A stretch of 64,000 nt of DNA from Spirosoma endophyticum (GCF_900112365.1 NZ_FOLQ01000001.1:620001-684000), one strand, 5' to 3'; shown: positions 54,890 through 64,000, counted from the stretch's first letter. The notes: generated from the sequence alone by a model not told the origin. Numbers and translations: made by a program.

Positions 54890-56362
54890 ATGAAAAAATA
54901 CGTTGTGAACACTTTCAACTATCAATTTCCAAAGCGTGTATGGTCGCTGAACTGGCTACTCATTGCCGGGTTCGTTGTCTGCCTATCAGCCTGCAAAAAG
55001 ACGACAGACGACGTCACCCCACAGCTTAGCACGTCGTCCAGCGCGAGTCAGTCAGTAGATGGCTGGATTCTGGACGAGATGCGGTATCTATATTACTGGA
55101 ATGATAAGATTCCGGCCAATCCCGATACAACGCTAGCCCCCGACAAATTCTTTTCGTCCATTTTGAACACCTACAACGCCACGACCAACCCCACGGGCGA
55201 CCGTTTTTCGTGGATTGAAGATGACGGCAATACGTTAAAATCCGAACTGAGTGGACAATCGACCACAACCGGGATGAATTTTACCTTGTACCTCCGTTCA
55301 TCGGGTTCAACCGATGTAATCGCCCAGGTGCTTTACGTATTACCCAATTCACCAGCCGCCAAAGCGGGCCTGAAACGGGGTGATATTATCTCGAAAGTAG
55401 CCGGTACGTCGCTTAGCACCACGAACTACTCGGATTTGTTGTTCACGGGTACTACGTTCACCTATGGTCTGGCCTCACTGAGCGGGCAATCGCTGGTGGA
55501 TACCGACAAAACAGTAACCGTAACGGCAACGGTTTTCCAGGAGAATCCGGTGTTTATGGACTCTGTCTACACGGTTGGCAGCAAAAAGGTTGGATATTTT
55601 GTTTATAACCAGTTCGTTACGGGTCCATCCGGCCCGGATGACCACACATACGACAACCAGGTCGACGCTATTTTCAACAACTTTAAAGCACAGGGCGTCA
55701 ACGAGCTGGTCCTTGACCTGCGTTACAACCCAGGTGGCTATACGTCTTCGTCGGCAAACCTGGCCAGTCTTATCGGTAAAGGCATCAGTTCGAGCAAGTT
55801 GTATTTCCGTGAAGAATGGAACGCCACCATTACACCCCTTCTCCTTAACGATCCCCAATACGGCAGCAGCTTTTTCATTCAGAACTTCCTGGATAAATCG
55901 CAGAACATTGGTAGTAACCTCTCGCGGGTATTTGTGCTGACAACAGACAATACGGCGTCGGCCAGCGAATTGATCATCAATGGCTTGCGCCCCTACATGA
56001 CGGTAACGACCATTGGTACAACAACTTACGGCAAAAACGTTGGTTCGATTACCGTTACCGACGACAGCGGAAGATTTAAGTGGGGCATGCAGCCAATTGT
56101 GTTTAAATCGTTCAACAGTGCCGGGAAATCCGACTATTCAACCGGCTTTACACCTAACATAGAAGTAGAAGAACCTATTAATCTGTTGCCGCTGGGCGAT
56201 ACGAAAGAAGCCTTATTAAGCACAGCTCTGGCGCAGATCTCGGGTAGTGCCAGCACGCGTTCAGGTGTTACCACCAATCCGTTGAAGCCCCTCAGATCGT
56301 CTATTCAACGAAAGGCGGGTGGCCAGTCAATGGTTAAAGTGCTCAAAACGTTAAAATTATAA
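54890..56362 (+). CDS. S41-family (CtpA-like) peptidase lipoprotein
   Basis: 490 residues. Lipobox CLSAC (Cys35) after a long n-region. Domains: N-terminal helical part with ILDEMRYLYYWNDKIP, a PDZ domain (VLPNSPAAKAGLKRGDII, residues about 145-180) and the S41 catalytic core with ELVLDLRYNPGGYTSSS, the serine in NTASASELIING and the lysine in TYGKNVGS. A tail-specific protease anchored to an envelope membrane; targets unknown. ATG 54890. Confidence 0.92.
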   Translation: MKKYVVNTFNYQFPKRVWSLNWLLIAGFVVCLSACKKTTDDVTPQLSTSSSASQSVDGWILDEMRYLYYWNDKIPANPDTTLAPDKFFSSILNTYNATTNPTGDRFSWIEDDGNTLKSELSGQSTTTGMNFTLYLRSSGSTDVIAQVLYVLPNSPAAKAGLKRGDIISKVAGTSLSTTNYSDLLFTGTTFTYGLASLSGQSLVDTDKTVTVTATVFQENPVFMDSVYTVGSKKVGYFVYNQFVTGPSGPDDHTYDNQVDAIFNNFKAQGVNELVLDLRYNPGGYTSSSANLASLIGKGISSSKLYFREEWNATITPLLLNDPQYGSSFFIQNFLDKSQNIGSNLSRVFVLTTDNTASASELIINGLRPYMTVTTIGTTTYGKNVGSITVTDDSGRFKWGMQPIVFKSFNSAGKSDYSTGFTPNIEVEEPINLLPLGDTKEALLSTALAQISGSASTRSGVTTNPLKPLRSSIQRKAGGQSMVKVLKTLKL

Positions 56363-56686
56363 GTCCAGTCTTTCAACTGTCATTCCAACGATTACGTCAC
56401 AAAGGGGGTCTTTGTGACGTAATCGTTTCATTTTTTAGCAAAGGTTTGGTGTATATGGCAACAATTAAGAATTTTTATGAAAGCCCCACGTTGCTAAGTA
56501 ATAGGTGTTTGACGTAATTTTGTCAAACCTACTTATTCTCTATTTCAGCGACAAAGCAATGTCCTGTGGCAACGCCCAATGGCTTCGCTCCAGATTGATT
56601 CAGGCTGATCCGGGCGGCAAAATCGCCGTTCTTAACTCAAATTGATATAACTTTACATTTTAGTCCGTTCGTTTACGCTCGTTTTC
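56363..56686. other. Intergenic region
   Basis: 324 bases. A loose inverted repeat (GATTACGTCACAAAG near 56389 with CTTTGTGACGTAATC near 56411) probably terminates the S41 gene. Nothing else seen. Confidence 0.5.
56389..56425 (+). terminator. Terminator of the S41 peptidase gene
   Basis: GATTACGTCACAAAG pairs with CTTTGTGACGTAATC around a short GGGGT loop, 30 bases past the stop. Confidence 0.7.
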
Positions 56687-57778
56687 ATGATTCATTTACC
56701 ATTTCGATTTCTTTCGGCAACCGACTCTCGGTCACAATCCGTAGCTTCTGAGACTCTTTCCGCTCTTGTAACTAAGAAAACAAAAAAACAGCAGCGCATC
56801 AACTGGGCGTTGGGCGTTCTTTGCCTAGGCTGGACCGGCTTATTGGTCGGTTGCAGTGGCTCCAGCACGGTAGCAACCCTGGGTGACTGGACAGTTAAAT
56901 CGGAATTTGAAGGCGTAGCCCGCACGGGAGCCTCCAATTTCGTTCTTAACAACATCGCCTATATGGGCACCGGGCTCGACAATAAAAGCCAGCGCCTGCA
57001 GGATTTCTGGGCCTACGATCCCGCCAAAAACGCCTGGACGCAAAAGGCTAACTACCTTGGTGCAGCCCGTAATTTCGGTGTAGGCTTTGCCACCAGTAAT
57101 AACAAAGGCTACATTGGCACGGGTATCAACGTGAACGGCGATCTACTGAAAGACTTTTATGAGTATGACCCAGCCGCCAACACCTGGAAAAAGGTAGCCG
57201 ATTTTGGTGGAACAGCCCGTTATCAGGCCGTGTCATTTGCCATTGGAGCGAAAGGCTACGTTGGAACCGGCAATGACGGTAACTACCTGAAAGACATCTG
57301 GTCCTACGAACCAACGTCTAACACCTGGGCGAAGGTAGCCAGCTACGGTGGTGCCAAACGGGTAGGTGCTGTTTCGTTCGTCATCAACAACATGGCGTAT
57401 GTTGGTACGGGAAACAACAACTCAACCCAGCAGAAAGACTGGTACGTGTATGATCCGGCTACGGATGTCTGGACGCAGAAGCTAGACTTCACCACCGATC
57501 AGGCGTCTATTGCCCGCAGTTACGGCGTTGGTTTTGCGGTAGGTGGTAAAGGCTATGTCACGCTGGGAAGTGGTACGTCGACCGGTACTACGGTGTGGGA
57601 ATATGACCCTGCCACTGATCTTTGGGCATCACTAGGTGCTTTTGAAGGTGCACCCCGCGCGTATGCCATTGGGTTTGCTATCGGCAATAAGGGATACGTT
57701 ACCACGGGTGGTAGCAGTCTTTCAGCGCCTTATGATGACTTGTGGGATTTTGACCCAACCATTGAGCAAGTACTGTAA
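56687..57778 (+). CDS. Kelch-repeat lipoprotein (six-bladed propeller)
   Basis: 363 residues. ATG 56687 gives a 35-residue polar N-extension before the signal peptide; lipobox LLVGC at Cys56. Six Kelch-type repeats of about 48 residues follow, with GYVGTGN...KDIWSYEPTSNTWAKV as the pattern. Bacteroidota NanM/mutarotase-like surface proteins have this plan; carbohydrate or protein binding is likely. First of three clustered genes (two-base gap to the next). Confidence 0.88.
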   Translation: MIHLPFRFLSATDSRSQSVASETLSALVTKKTKKQQRINWALGVLCLGWTGLLVGCSGSSTVATLGDWTVKSEFEGVARTGASNFVLNNIAYMGTGLDNKSQRLQDFWAYDPAKNAWTQKANYLGAARNFGVGFATSNNKGYIGTGINVNGDLLKDFYEYDPAANTWKKVADFGGTARYQAVSFAIGAKGYVGTGNDGNYLKDIWSYEPTSNTWAKVASYGGAKRVGAVSFVINNMAYVGTGNNNSTQQKDWYVYDPATDVWTQKLDFTTDQASIARSYGVGFAVGGKGYVTLGSGTSTGTTVWEYDPATDLWASLGAFEGAPRAYAIGFAIGNKGYVTTGGSSLSAPYDDLWDFDPTIEQVL

Positions 57779-57780
57779 GC

Positions 57781-58143
57781 GTGCCAAACGCCATCAATAC
57801 GAACAAAAATCGACCGTCTCGGACTCGTCTGATTCGAGTGGGATTGATCCTGATCCTGATCGCTTTAGCTAGTCTGACAGGGTATCAAATCTACCGCCGG
57901 CAGAACCCCTATCAGGTTCAGGTATTTTCAACGCCATCGGGTTGGGGGTATGATATTCTGAATCACGGTAACCTATTCATTCATCAGCCAACCATACCGG
58001 GTCAATCCGGTATGGTTGGTTTTTCCAGCCAGGAACAGGCCCAACGGGTCGGTGAGCGGGTGATTGAGAAAATACAACAGACGAAGGCGTTGCCTACGCT
58101 GACCAACGAAGAGCTACGTCAATTAGGCGTAAAAATTCCCTGA
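57781..58143 (+). CDS. DUF4907 protein
   Basis: 120 residues, GTG start at 57781, two bases after the Kelch gene stop. One N-terminal membrane helix (LIRVGLILILIALASLTGYQ) anchors a small periplasmic domain with GWGYDILNHGNLFIHQPTIPG, GMVGFSSQEQAQRV and LPTLTNEELRQLGV, typical of DUF4907. Function unknown. Cotranscribed with the Kelch and DUF4270 genes, a frequent Bacteroidota trio. Confidence 0.85.
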   Translation: MPNAINTNKNRPSRTRLIRVGLILILIALASLTGYQIYRRQNPYQVQVFSTPSGWGYDILNHGNLFIHQPTIPGQSGMVGFSSQEQAQRVGERVIEKIQQTKALPTLTNEELRQLGVKIP

Positions 58144-58154
58144 ATTCATTGCTT

Positions 58155-59510
58155 ATGCGTACTTTCTGGTACGCCGGTTTGCTCTTGCTAACCGGTATAT
58201 TGTTGTTTGCCTGTCAATCGGGTGATCTTAACGTCGGTCAGTCGGTCATCAACCCACAGGAGTTGACAATACAATCTATTGACACAATAACGGTTCGGTC
58301 ATCGACGGTCATGAAGCCTGATTCGTTTATTACGTCGGCCGATAATGACATACTGGTCGGGCGCTGGAGTGACCCCCAAAGTGGGCAATTAAGCATGCGT
58401 GCTTTTGCCGAGCTTGACTATACGGCCAACACGCTTTCCACGCAAACGAATCTGGTTTTAGATTCATTAGTGTTGGAGATGAATTATTCATTCGTATACG
58501 GTGATACTACGTCTGCCTATAGTATCAATGTGCACCGCCTGACGAAGCCACTCGTTCCTCAGTTATATTACAATACGAGTTCGGTTCCGTACGAAGCGAC
58601 TCCATTTCTGCAGAAAACGGTACTGCCCCAGCCACAAAGTCGAGGCAAGCAGATACGGCTCCGCACGTCTGATGCGCTGGCTCAATCGTTTTATTCGCAA
58701 CTGCTGAGTGGTCAGATCAATGATGCCCAGTCTCTTGAGAAATTTCTGCCTGGCTTTGCCTTTATCAGTACGTCTACAAATAATACGATTGCGGGCTTTT
58801 CAGCGGCTGCCGGAGCAAGCGGGCTAAGGCTCTATTATCACACGGTCGATGATGCACAAACGGCAGTGAGCCTATTATTTCCGATTGCATCACTCCATTT
58901 CACCAAGTTCATAACTGATTTTACTGGTACCCCACTGAGTGCGTTAAAAAGCCGTTCTGACGCCGTTAATAGTCGCCTAACGGACAACACGACGTTTATA
59001 GCCCTGGGCGCCGGTCTCCAAACCCGAATTGAATTCCCGTATCTCAATCAATTTGACAGGCCCGTAAAATTTGCTGACATCAACAAAGCTTTATTAGTTA
59101 TAAGCCCCGTTCGGCGTAGCTTACAGGATAATACTCCTCCTCCAGGTCAAGCGCTGATTGCGGGTCAAACCCCGGACGCGGTGGAATTGTACGTGACGAA
59201 CAATCAAAACCAGGTGATTGCAACGGTGCCGGGAGGGACGAATCCTTTAGCCGCTGTAGCCGCAACAACTTACTACAGCTACGATGCAAATTCACCGTTA
59301 ATTTCCGATTCGTACACGTTTGACCTGACGTATTATCTGGGCCAGATTCTAAAACAGAAATCGCTTCCTCAACCCCTAATCCTTACGGTTCCAACCCCTA
59401 ATACCGGCTATTTCAGCATGAAATCATTGGTTCAGCGGGTGGTGCTAGGGAATCAGCAACGGCCGAACGATCAGATGCAGGTGAAGCTGTTCATTACGTC
59501 GGGCACCTAA
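58155..59510 (+). CDS. DUF4270 lipoprotein
   Basis: 451 residues. ATG 58155 preferred to a TTG at 58149 because the lipobox LFAC (Cys20) then sits normally. DUF4270 opens with a conserved VITSADNDILVGRWSDPQSG-like segment and contains many Thr/Ser-rich strands, ending FSMKSLVQRVVLGNQQRPND. Surface or periplasmic, role unknown. Third gene of the Kelch/DUF4907 operon, 11 bases after the previous stop, with a terminator behind. Confidence 0.88.
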   Translation: MRTFWYAGLLLLTGILLFACQSGDLNVGQSVINPQELTIQSIDTITVRSSTVMKPDSFITSADNDILVGRWSDPQSGQLSMRAFAELDYTANTLSTQTNLVLDSLVLEMNYSFVYGDTTSAYSINVHRLTKPLVPQLYYNTSSVPYEATPFLQKTVLPQPQSRGKQIRLRTSDALAQSFYSQLLSGQINDAQSLEKFLPGFAFISTSTNNTIAGFSAAAGASGLRLYYHTVDDAQTAVSLLFPIASLHFTKFITDFTGTPLSALKSRSDAVNSRLTDNTTFIALGAGLQTRIEFPYLNQFDRPVKFADINKALLVISPVRRSLQDNTPPPGQALIAGQTPDAVELYVTNNQNQVIATVPGGTNPLAAVAATTYYSYDANSPLISDSYTFDLTYYLGQILKQKSLPQPLILTVPTPNTGYFSMKSLVQRVVLGNQQRPNDQMQVKLFITSGT

Positions 59511-59856
59511 TACGCTGCCGTATTAATAATAAGAGTTATTAAAAAAGCCGGATTGTCGTGACAATCCGGCTTTTTCTTTGCCCATCGTGATAGGCATTCG
59601 CAACGGACCTCCTCAGTTTCACGTATCTATATAGGCAGGCAGGAAACATAGGGATTGCCCCTATTATCAGACTTAAAAGCGTTTCTGCGGCATTAACAGA
59701 CAGGCCATAAAGCCATAAGCCCGATCTGTCAATCGTTAAAAGTATATAAAAAAGGGTGTTAAAATGCCTGGTTGCCCCAAATCCAATATCAGATGCCGGA
59801 CCTATACGTTACCTTCTTAAACCGTGAAACAGCGGTCAACCTGAATACCCCAGAAG
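59511..59856. other. Intergenic region with terminator
   Basis: 346 bases between operons, holding the hairpin at 59542-59575. No gene seen in the remainder. Confidence 0.5.
59542..59580 (+). terminator. Terminator of the Kelch/DUF4907/DUF4270 operon
   Basis: 15-bp perfect stem, arms 59542-59556 and 59561-59575, loop CGTG, then a T-rich tail. Confidence 0.85.
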
Positions 59857-60120
59857 ATGACACGTACAGCCATGCCAACCGCAGCCACCCCTTCGGACAC
59901 TACGGCCCAGCCTACCTTACAGGTTTTGCTATCCCAGTCAGAAGATGAGTTTTATGGAAGTTTGCAACGTATCTGGAACAACGTTGTACAACTTGAAGAC
60001 ATGGGTATTATCCAGCAGGAAAACGATAAGTTCGTCTATGCCTACCGCCTGGCTGAAGCCGAATTACAGCGGGCGTATTCAGAAAAAGCATTTGCTACGT
60101 TGACTGCGCAAGTATCATAA
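59857..60120 (+). CDS. Hypothetical 87-residue protein
   Basis: Starts MTRTAMPTAATP; the internal ATG at 59872 is also possible. After a Thr/Ala-rich head comes one long helix pair (EDEFYGSLQRIWNNVVQLED ... FVYAYRLAEAELQRAYSEKA). Soluble. Followed after 24 bases by the SpoIIAA-like gene, so probably an operon. Unknown function. Confidence 0.5.
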   Translation: MTRTAMPTAATPSDTTAQPTLQVLLSQSEDEFYGSLQRIWNNVVQLEDMGIIQQENDKFVYAYRLAEAELQRAYSEKAFATLTAQVS

Positions 60121-60144
60121 TCCGTTGCTGTTTTATTGCACCTA

Positions 60145-60555
60145 ATGAAAACGTATCATAACGAACACGTCACGGTAGTAACTGAGTGCGGTGTGCATCT
60201 GTTGCAGCAAACGTGGGTGGGGATTCCCTCCAGCGAAAATTTCAGAGATGGATCACTGGCTACGATCGCTTTAGCCAGGCGGCATCAAATCAAACGGTGG
60301 CGGATCGACCTGCGACAGTTACGCGTATTCAATCCGGTTGATTTGCACTGGTTTATTCAACATTGCCTTAACCAAAGCAATTCTGGTTGGCCCAGGAAAG
60401 CACGAATAGCCATTATCCTGAATGATCTCAACCAATTTGGGAAAATGGGTTCCGACCTGATCATCAGAGCGATCATGGCTGAAAACAGTGACCTGGCCTG
60501 CCGGTATTTTCTCGATAACGATGACACGCAACACTGGTTGATGCTGGATGAATGA
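60145..60555 (+). CDS. STAS/SpoIIAA-like hypothetical protein
   Basis: 136 residues from ATG 60145. Pattern LLQQTWVGIPSSENFRDGS, a helix, KRWRIDLRQLRVFNPVDLHW, and RIAIILNDLNQFGKMGSDLI resembles the SpoIIAA-like/STAS fold found in many Bacteroidota stress or signalling proteins, but no phosphorylated Ser is evident. A weak call. A very long perfect hairpin follows. Confidence 0.4.
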   Translation: MKTYHNEHVTVVTECGVHLLQQTWVGIPSSENFRDGSLATIALARRHQIKRWRIDLRQLRVFNPVDLHWFIQHCLNQSNSGWPRKARIAIILNDLNQFGKMGSDLIIRAIMAENSDLACRYFLDNDDTQHWLMLDE

Positions 60556-60933
60556 GGCATCTGACTCCCGTTTCAGCAGGTCCGGCCCGTTGCACAGTAC
60601 TTCGTAAAGATGGCTGTGCAACGGGCCGGACCTGCTTTACGTATTGCTTAATAATATCCGATTTTCTATAGCCATTACCCTGATCAGGTCAGGTTATGCT
60701 GAATAGCCGACTGACAGGTAAGCGAATTCAGGAATGCATCCAGCCTCCTGTAGATGCGTATAAATACGGATAATCTTTCTTTACAGTAAAAAGGCCATTG
60801 AACTGGCGCAATGGGCAAATTAGAAGTAACTTGTTTGTTTATTACTCAGTAACAGGTTCCCATTTCTATGAAGAGGTACCAATTAACACAGTCGTAATTA
60901 TACAGCAAGCAGGAGATTTAGAACGACTTGTTT
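60556..60933. other. Intergenic region with long hairpin
   Basis: 378 bases; the 23-bp inverted repeat at 60575-60636 terminates the preceding operon. The rest is the leader of the CHU_C gene with no further signal. Confidence 0.5.
60575..60636 (+). terminator. Perfect 23-bp inverted repeat
   Basis: Arms 60575-60597 and 60614-60636, 16-base loop, only 19 bases after the stop at 60555. No long T-run. Confidence 0.65.
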
Positions 60934-63300
60934 ATGCGCATTTCTACCTTCCCGTTTTTACTCTGGCTCCTGCTATTGAGCCTCTCTATACCTGCGCTGG
61001 CTACCCATCAGGTAGGCGGGCAAATCGAAATGCGCTACATTGGCGACGTACAAGGTCATTACCAGATAACAGTCACCCAATATATTGAAGACGGAACCCG
61101 TGGAGCAGCCACCCAGGCTACTTCTGGGATGCTTGGAATTTTCCGCAAAAGCGACAATAGGCAAATGACGACATTCGTCGTCACTCAAACCGGTTCCAAG
61201 CAACCAGTCGTTTATGCGAATGAATTTTGCGCGGCACAACGCAATCTCAGGTTTGTCGTCATTACGTATCAAGCCACTATTCAGCTGGCTCCGGGTTCTT
61301 ACAATGATCCCCAGGGTTATTACATTTCATACCAGACGCGTAACCGTAACGCTGGTATCAATAACATTAGCAACCCCGATCAGACAGGGTTCACCTTTTA
61401 CCTTGAATTTCCGGCCCTTCAGCAAAACGGACTATATTTCACGAATTCGTCTCCTCATTTCGGTACTATCAATGGCGAATATGTCTGCATAGGCGATCCA
61501 TTCAAGTTTCCGTTTGGTGGTACTGATCCTGATGGCGACGAGCTTCGGTATTCTATGGTGACACCCCTCAACCAGAAAGGCACGAATCAGAATGCGATTT
61601 CGGCAGGACCTTATCCGGATGTCAGCTGGCTTTCGGGCTTTAGTGCTTCCAATGCCATGCCTGGTAGCCCCACCCTGAGCGTAAATGCCAAAACCGGCCA
61701 GTTAACAGTGACGGCGACTCAATTGGGTTTGTTTGTCTTTGCCGTAAAAGTGGAAGAATATCGCGGTGGTGTCAAGATTGGCGAAGTACGGCGTGACTTC
61801 CAGTTGCTGGTCGTTGAGTGCCCGCCCCAAACAACACCCGAGCCGACTGTCCAGATTATGGATAGACCCAAGGTCACAACAACGACTATTTGTACGGGCG
61901 AATCGACCGTTCTGGTAGCAACGGTCAACCTCGACTGGAATTACCAATGGCGTCGGGATGGGACCAATATAGTGGGCGCGACCAACGCAACGCTCACGGT
62001 TCGTGATGAAGGTCAATATACGTTACTTGTCTCTCAGAAAGCCGTTTGCAGCAAGTCGGGCGATTCCGATACGTTAACGGTTAAACAAATCAGTGCCAAA
62101 GCAAAAATTAGTACCCTCGGTCACTTATGCGCCACAACGGGTTTTGCTATCCTAACCGCCGTGGGCGACACCGGACTGGCCTATCAATGGTATCGGGACA
62201 ATCAGGCCTTACCAGGTCAAACAACCGACACGCTTTTCACGACCGAACCGGGCCGTTACTTCGCGGCACTGACCCAGAAAACGGTAGGCTGTAAAGCGAG
62301 CAGCGACACCACTTCACTCGAACGATCGGCAGCCGTGCAGGCACTGATTAAATCGGCGTCGGGCCAGAATCGAATTTGCCCAAATGACTCATTAGCGCTG
62401 AATGCCAGCGGTGGCGAAGCCTATAAATGGCAAAAAGATGGGACAAAAGTAGGTGGCAATGGGAGCCAGTATACGACCCGAACAGCCGGAATTTTTAGTG
62501 TGACGGCTACCGATTCTTACGGGTGTGATGGTACGTCTCCCGCACTCACGATAACCCAGCTCGCTCCTCTTCTTGTCACGCTTGACTCGATTCCGGGGGT
62601 GTGCGGTCCCGACAATCCGGTGTATACGCTCGTGGGTAGTCCGCCGGGGGGCGAGTTTGCTGGCGTCGGAGTAACGGGGAATCAATTCAGTCCGAAATCA
62701 GCGGATATTGGCGACCATAAACTCACGTATACCGTTAAAGCGGCTCCCGAATGTGCCGGAACGGTTGCCACCCGAGTAGCCGTCGTTGCCCCTATTCCGA
62801 CCATTAAACTAATCGATTCGCTGACAACCTACAAAGGCAATACGTTTACGTTAGATCCTGTGTATACCGGCAACCCGAATCAGTTTCAGTGGACACCCGC
62901 TACGTATCTGGACAATCCGAGCCTGGGCAACCCCTCCATCATGTCAATTGATAATGACATCACTTACATGCTTGAGGTAAAAAACAGTACAGGTTGTGCC
63001 GCCAAAGACACGATTCATATTACCGTTTATAATGGTGTCTGGATACCTGATGCCTTTTCACCCAATGGCGACGGCCTGAACGACGTATGGGATCTACCGG
63101 GCATTGAAGCCTTTCCTGATGCGGAGGTCACTATTTTCAACCGCTGGGGCGAAGTGATTTATTCGTCTGCCAAGGGTTACCCAAACCCATTCGATGGCAC
63201 GCTGAATGGAGCGAGCCTGCCCGTTGGCGTTTATGCGTATACACTACGTACTACAGCCAGTAGGCCCGTAAGAAAGGGGCGTCTGGTATTAGTACGTTGA
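60934..63300 (+). CDS. Large surface protein with T9SS type B (CHU_C) sorting domain
   Basis: 788 residues from ATG 60934 (TTG two codons up is less likely). Signal peptide ends LSIPALA; then THQVGGQIEMRY, the usual N-terminus of gliding-motility-type adhesins. Three Ig-like cysteine domains in the middle (CTGESTVLV.., CATTGFAIL.., CPNDSLALN..). The C-terminal DAFSPNGDGLNDVWDLPG ... FNRWGEVIYSS ... PVGVYAYTLRT is the gliding-motility-associated CHU_C domain that directs T9SS export and surface attachment. Likely adhesin. Confidence 0.92.
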   Translation: MRISTFPFLLWLLLLSLSIPALATHQVGGQIEMRYIGDVQGHYQITVTQYIEDGTRGAATQATSGMLGIFRKSDNRQMTTFVVTQTGSKQPVVYANEFCAAQRNLRFVVITYQATIQLAPGSYNDPQGYYISYQTRNRNAGINNISNPDQTGFTFYLEFPALQQNGLYFTNSSPHFGTINGEYVCIGDPFKFPFGGTDPDGDELRYSMVTPLNQKGTNQNAISAGPYPDVSWLSGFSASNAMPGSPTLSVNAKTGQLTVTATQLGLFVFAVKVEEYRGGVKIGEVRRDFQLLVVECPPQTTPEPTVQIMDRPKVTTTTICTGESTVLVATVNLDWNYQWRRDGTNIVGATNATLTVRDEGQYTLLVSQKAVCSKSGDSDTLTVKQISAKAKISTLGHLCATTGFAILTAVGDTGLAYQWYRDNQALPGQTTDTLFTTEPGRYFAALTQKTVGCKASSDTTSLERSAAVQALIKSASGQNRICPNDSLALNASGGEAYKWQKDGTKVGGNGSQYTTRTAGIFSVTATDSYGCDGTSPALTITQLAPLLVTLDSIPGVCGPDNPVYTLVGSPPGGEFAGVGVTGNQFSPKSADIGDHKLTYTVKAAPECAGTVATRVAVVAPIPTIKLIDSLTTYKGNTFTLDPVYTGNPNQFQWTPATYLDNPSLGNPSIMSIDNDITYMLEVKNSTGCAAKDTIHITVYNGVWIPDAFSPNGDGLNDVWDLPGIEAFPDAEVTIFNRWGEVIYSSAKGYPNPFDGTLNGASLPVGVYAYTLRTTASRPVRKGRLVLVR

Positions 63301-63309
63301 CTATTTTAT

Positions 63310-63906
63310 TTACCTGTTTTTCTTCAGGATACCTCGCTCAACGCTATCGTTCAGGACTTGTTCGGCGTATTCCCAAATGGCCGTAGATCCGTTTTGGATC
63401 ACCTGTTTCTTTTCGTAAACTTTAGCATAATCAACATCGAATTCCTGCCACGTACCGCCATTATTAGACGCATTTTGAAGTAACGGTTCCAATCGATCCA
63501 TTGACCGGGCAAACTTCGCTTCGTCTGTTTGACTCTCCTCAAATTCCTCCCATATGCCCATGTATTCGGCGGCCTGTTCGGCGGGCAATAGCCCGAAAAT
63601 ACGTTCGGCAGCCAGGCGTTCTTGGTCCGTGTTGGTATGGCTTTTTTGCGTATCGTATATGAACGTGTCGCCCGCATCGATCTCCACAATATCGTGGATC
63701 AGGAGCATTTTCAGCACTTTCAACAGGTCGATCGTTGTATTGGAGTGCTGGGCCAGAATAATCGCCATCATCGCTAAATGCCAGCTATGCTCGGCGTCAT
63801 TCTCGTTTCTGTCGCTGTTAAACAGTTTCGTTTTACGTTGGATGTATTTAAGCTTATCGATCTCTTTAAGAAATTCAATTTGCTTCACTAACTGATCTGA
63901 CTGCAT
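63310..63906 (-). CDS. HD-domain phosphohydrolase (YfbR-like)
   Basis: 198 residues, metal-dependent HD hydrolase related to 5'-deoxynucleotidases. His40 in DAEHSWHLAMM, His71-Asp72 in LLIHDIVEIDAGD and a distal Asp near 139 (SMDRLEP) make the metal site. ATG 63906. Convergent with the CHU_C gene (nine-base gap between stops). The substrate is probably a deoxynucleoside 5'-monophosphate. Confidence 0.92.
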   Translation of the reverse strand: MQSDQLVKQIEFLKEIDKLKYIQRKTKLFNSDRNENDAEHSWHLAMMAIILAQHSNTTIDLLKVLKMLLIHDIVEIDAGDTFIYDTQKSHTNTDQERLAAERIFGLLPAEQAAEYMGIWEEFEESQTDEAKFARSMDRLEPLLQNASNNGGTWQEFDVDYAKVYEKKQVIQNGSTAIWEYAEQVLNDSVERGILKKNR

Positions 63907-63947
63907 GTTTTGGTGATTTGTGGCTTGCTAAATGTCTATAAAAGATA

Positions 63948-63978
63948 ACAAGCCGAAAGTTATAAACTTTCGGCTTGT
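63948..63978. terminator. 13-bp hairpin at the window end
   Basis: Arms 63948-63960 and 63966-63978, five-base loop TATAA. It lies upstream of the HD gene, so it probably terminates a gene beyond the window. Confidence 0.55.
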
Positions 63979-64000
63979 CCGTTAATCATATAGTCGATTA

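Noticed and set aside
1..64000. CRISPR arrays or complete insertion sequences
   Set aside because: No regularly spaced repeats and no transposase gene were seen.

Overview
The window looks like chromosomal DNA of a Bacteroidota bacterium of the order Cytophagales, most like Spirosoma and relatives. The signs are type IX secretion (T9SS) cargo domains of both kinds, the Bacteroidota-restricted families DUF4270, DUF4907 and DUF6624, a permease fused to an M1 aminopeptidase, Bacteroidota-type promoters (TTG, about 19-22 bases, then TAnnTTTG) and few clear Shine-Dalgarno sites. The genus is inferred from style of content, not from a marker gene.

Layout. 1-18.2 kb is mostly minus-strand chromosomal genes: an MscS channel (cut by the window edge), an inositol-monophosphatase family enzyme, an ABC exporter pair, a DUF1080 protein, a lipoprotein FKBP isomerase, msrA, a luciferase-like oxidoreductase, a 1436-residue T9SS protein and purL. 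A tRNA-Ser(UGA) with a strong promoter and terminator sits at 18.36 kb. Directly behind it lies a tyrosine-recombinase gene broken by one in-frame TAG, opening an accessory stretch to about 27 kb: an HExxH metallopeptidase with a small partner, micro-ORFs, a RibD-like reductase, a YtxH protein, a DUF5958-like protein, a SnoaL-like protein and small membrane proteins. hemF (27.5 kb) marks the return to housekeeping genes.

28.5-31.4 kb holds an AlbA_2 domain protein, a basic protein ending in an AT-hook-like tail and an SBF-like transporter. 31.4-47.6 kb carries a GT39-like membrane protein, a GH1 glycosidase, a CAP-domain protein, a Bcr/CflA-type pump, an Old Yellow Enzyme, an SDR, two alpha/beta hydrolases, a xylose-isomerase-like TIM-barrel protein and an outer-membrane protein. 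47.7-54.5 kb has an AraC regulator, DUF72, DUF6624, a PQQ-type sugar dehydrogenase and a GMC oxidoreductase with its subunit-3 partner. 54.9-63.9 kb has an S41 protease lipoprotein, a Kelch/DUF4907/DUF4270 operon, two small proteins, a CHU_C (T9SS type B) adhesin-like protein and an HD hydrolase.

How genes work together. The GMC/subunit-3 pair, the DUF1080 protein and the exported TIM-barrel protein together resemble a periplasmic 3-keto-glycoside oxidation and cleavage route (inference). The ABC ATPase and permease-peptidase form one transporter. Many genes end in long, often perfect inverted repeats of 13-23 bp. The word CTACGTT/AACGTAG is strikingly frequent. No CRISPR array, complete insertion sequence or rRNA was seen.
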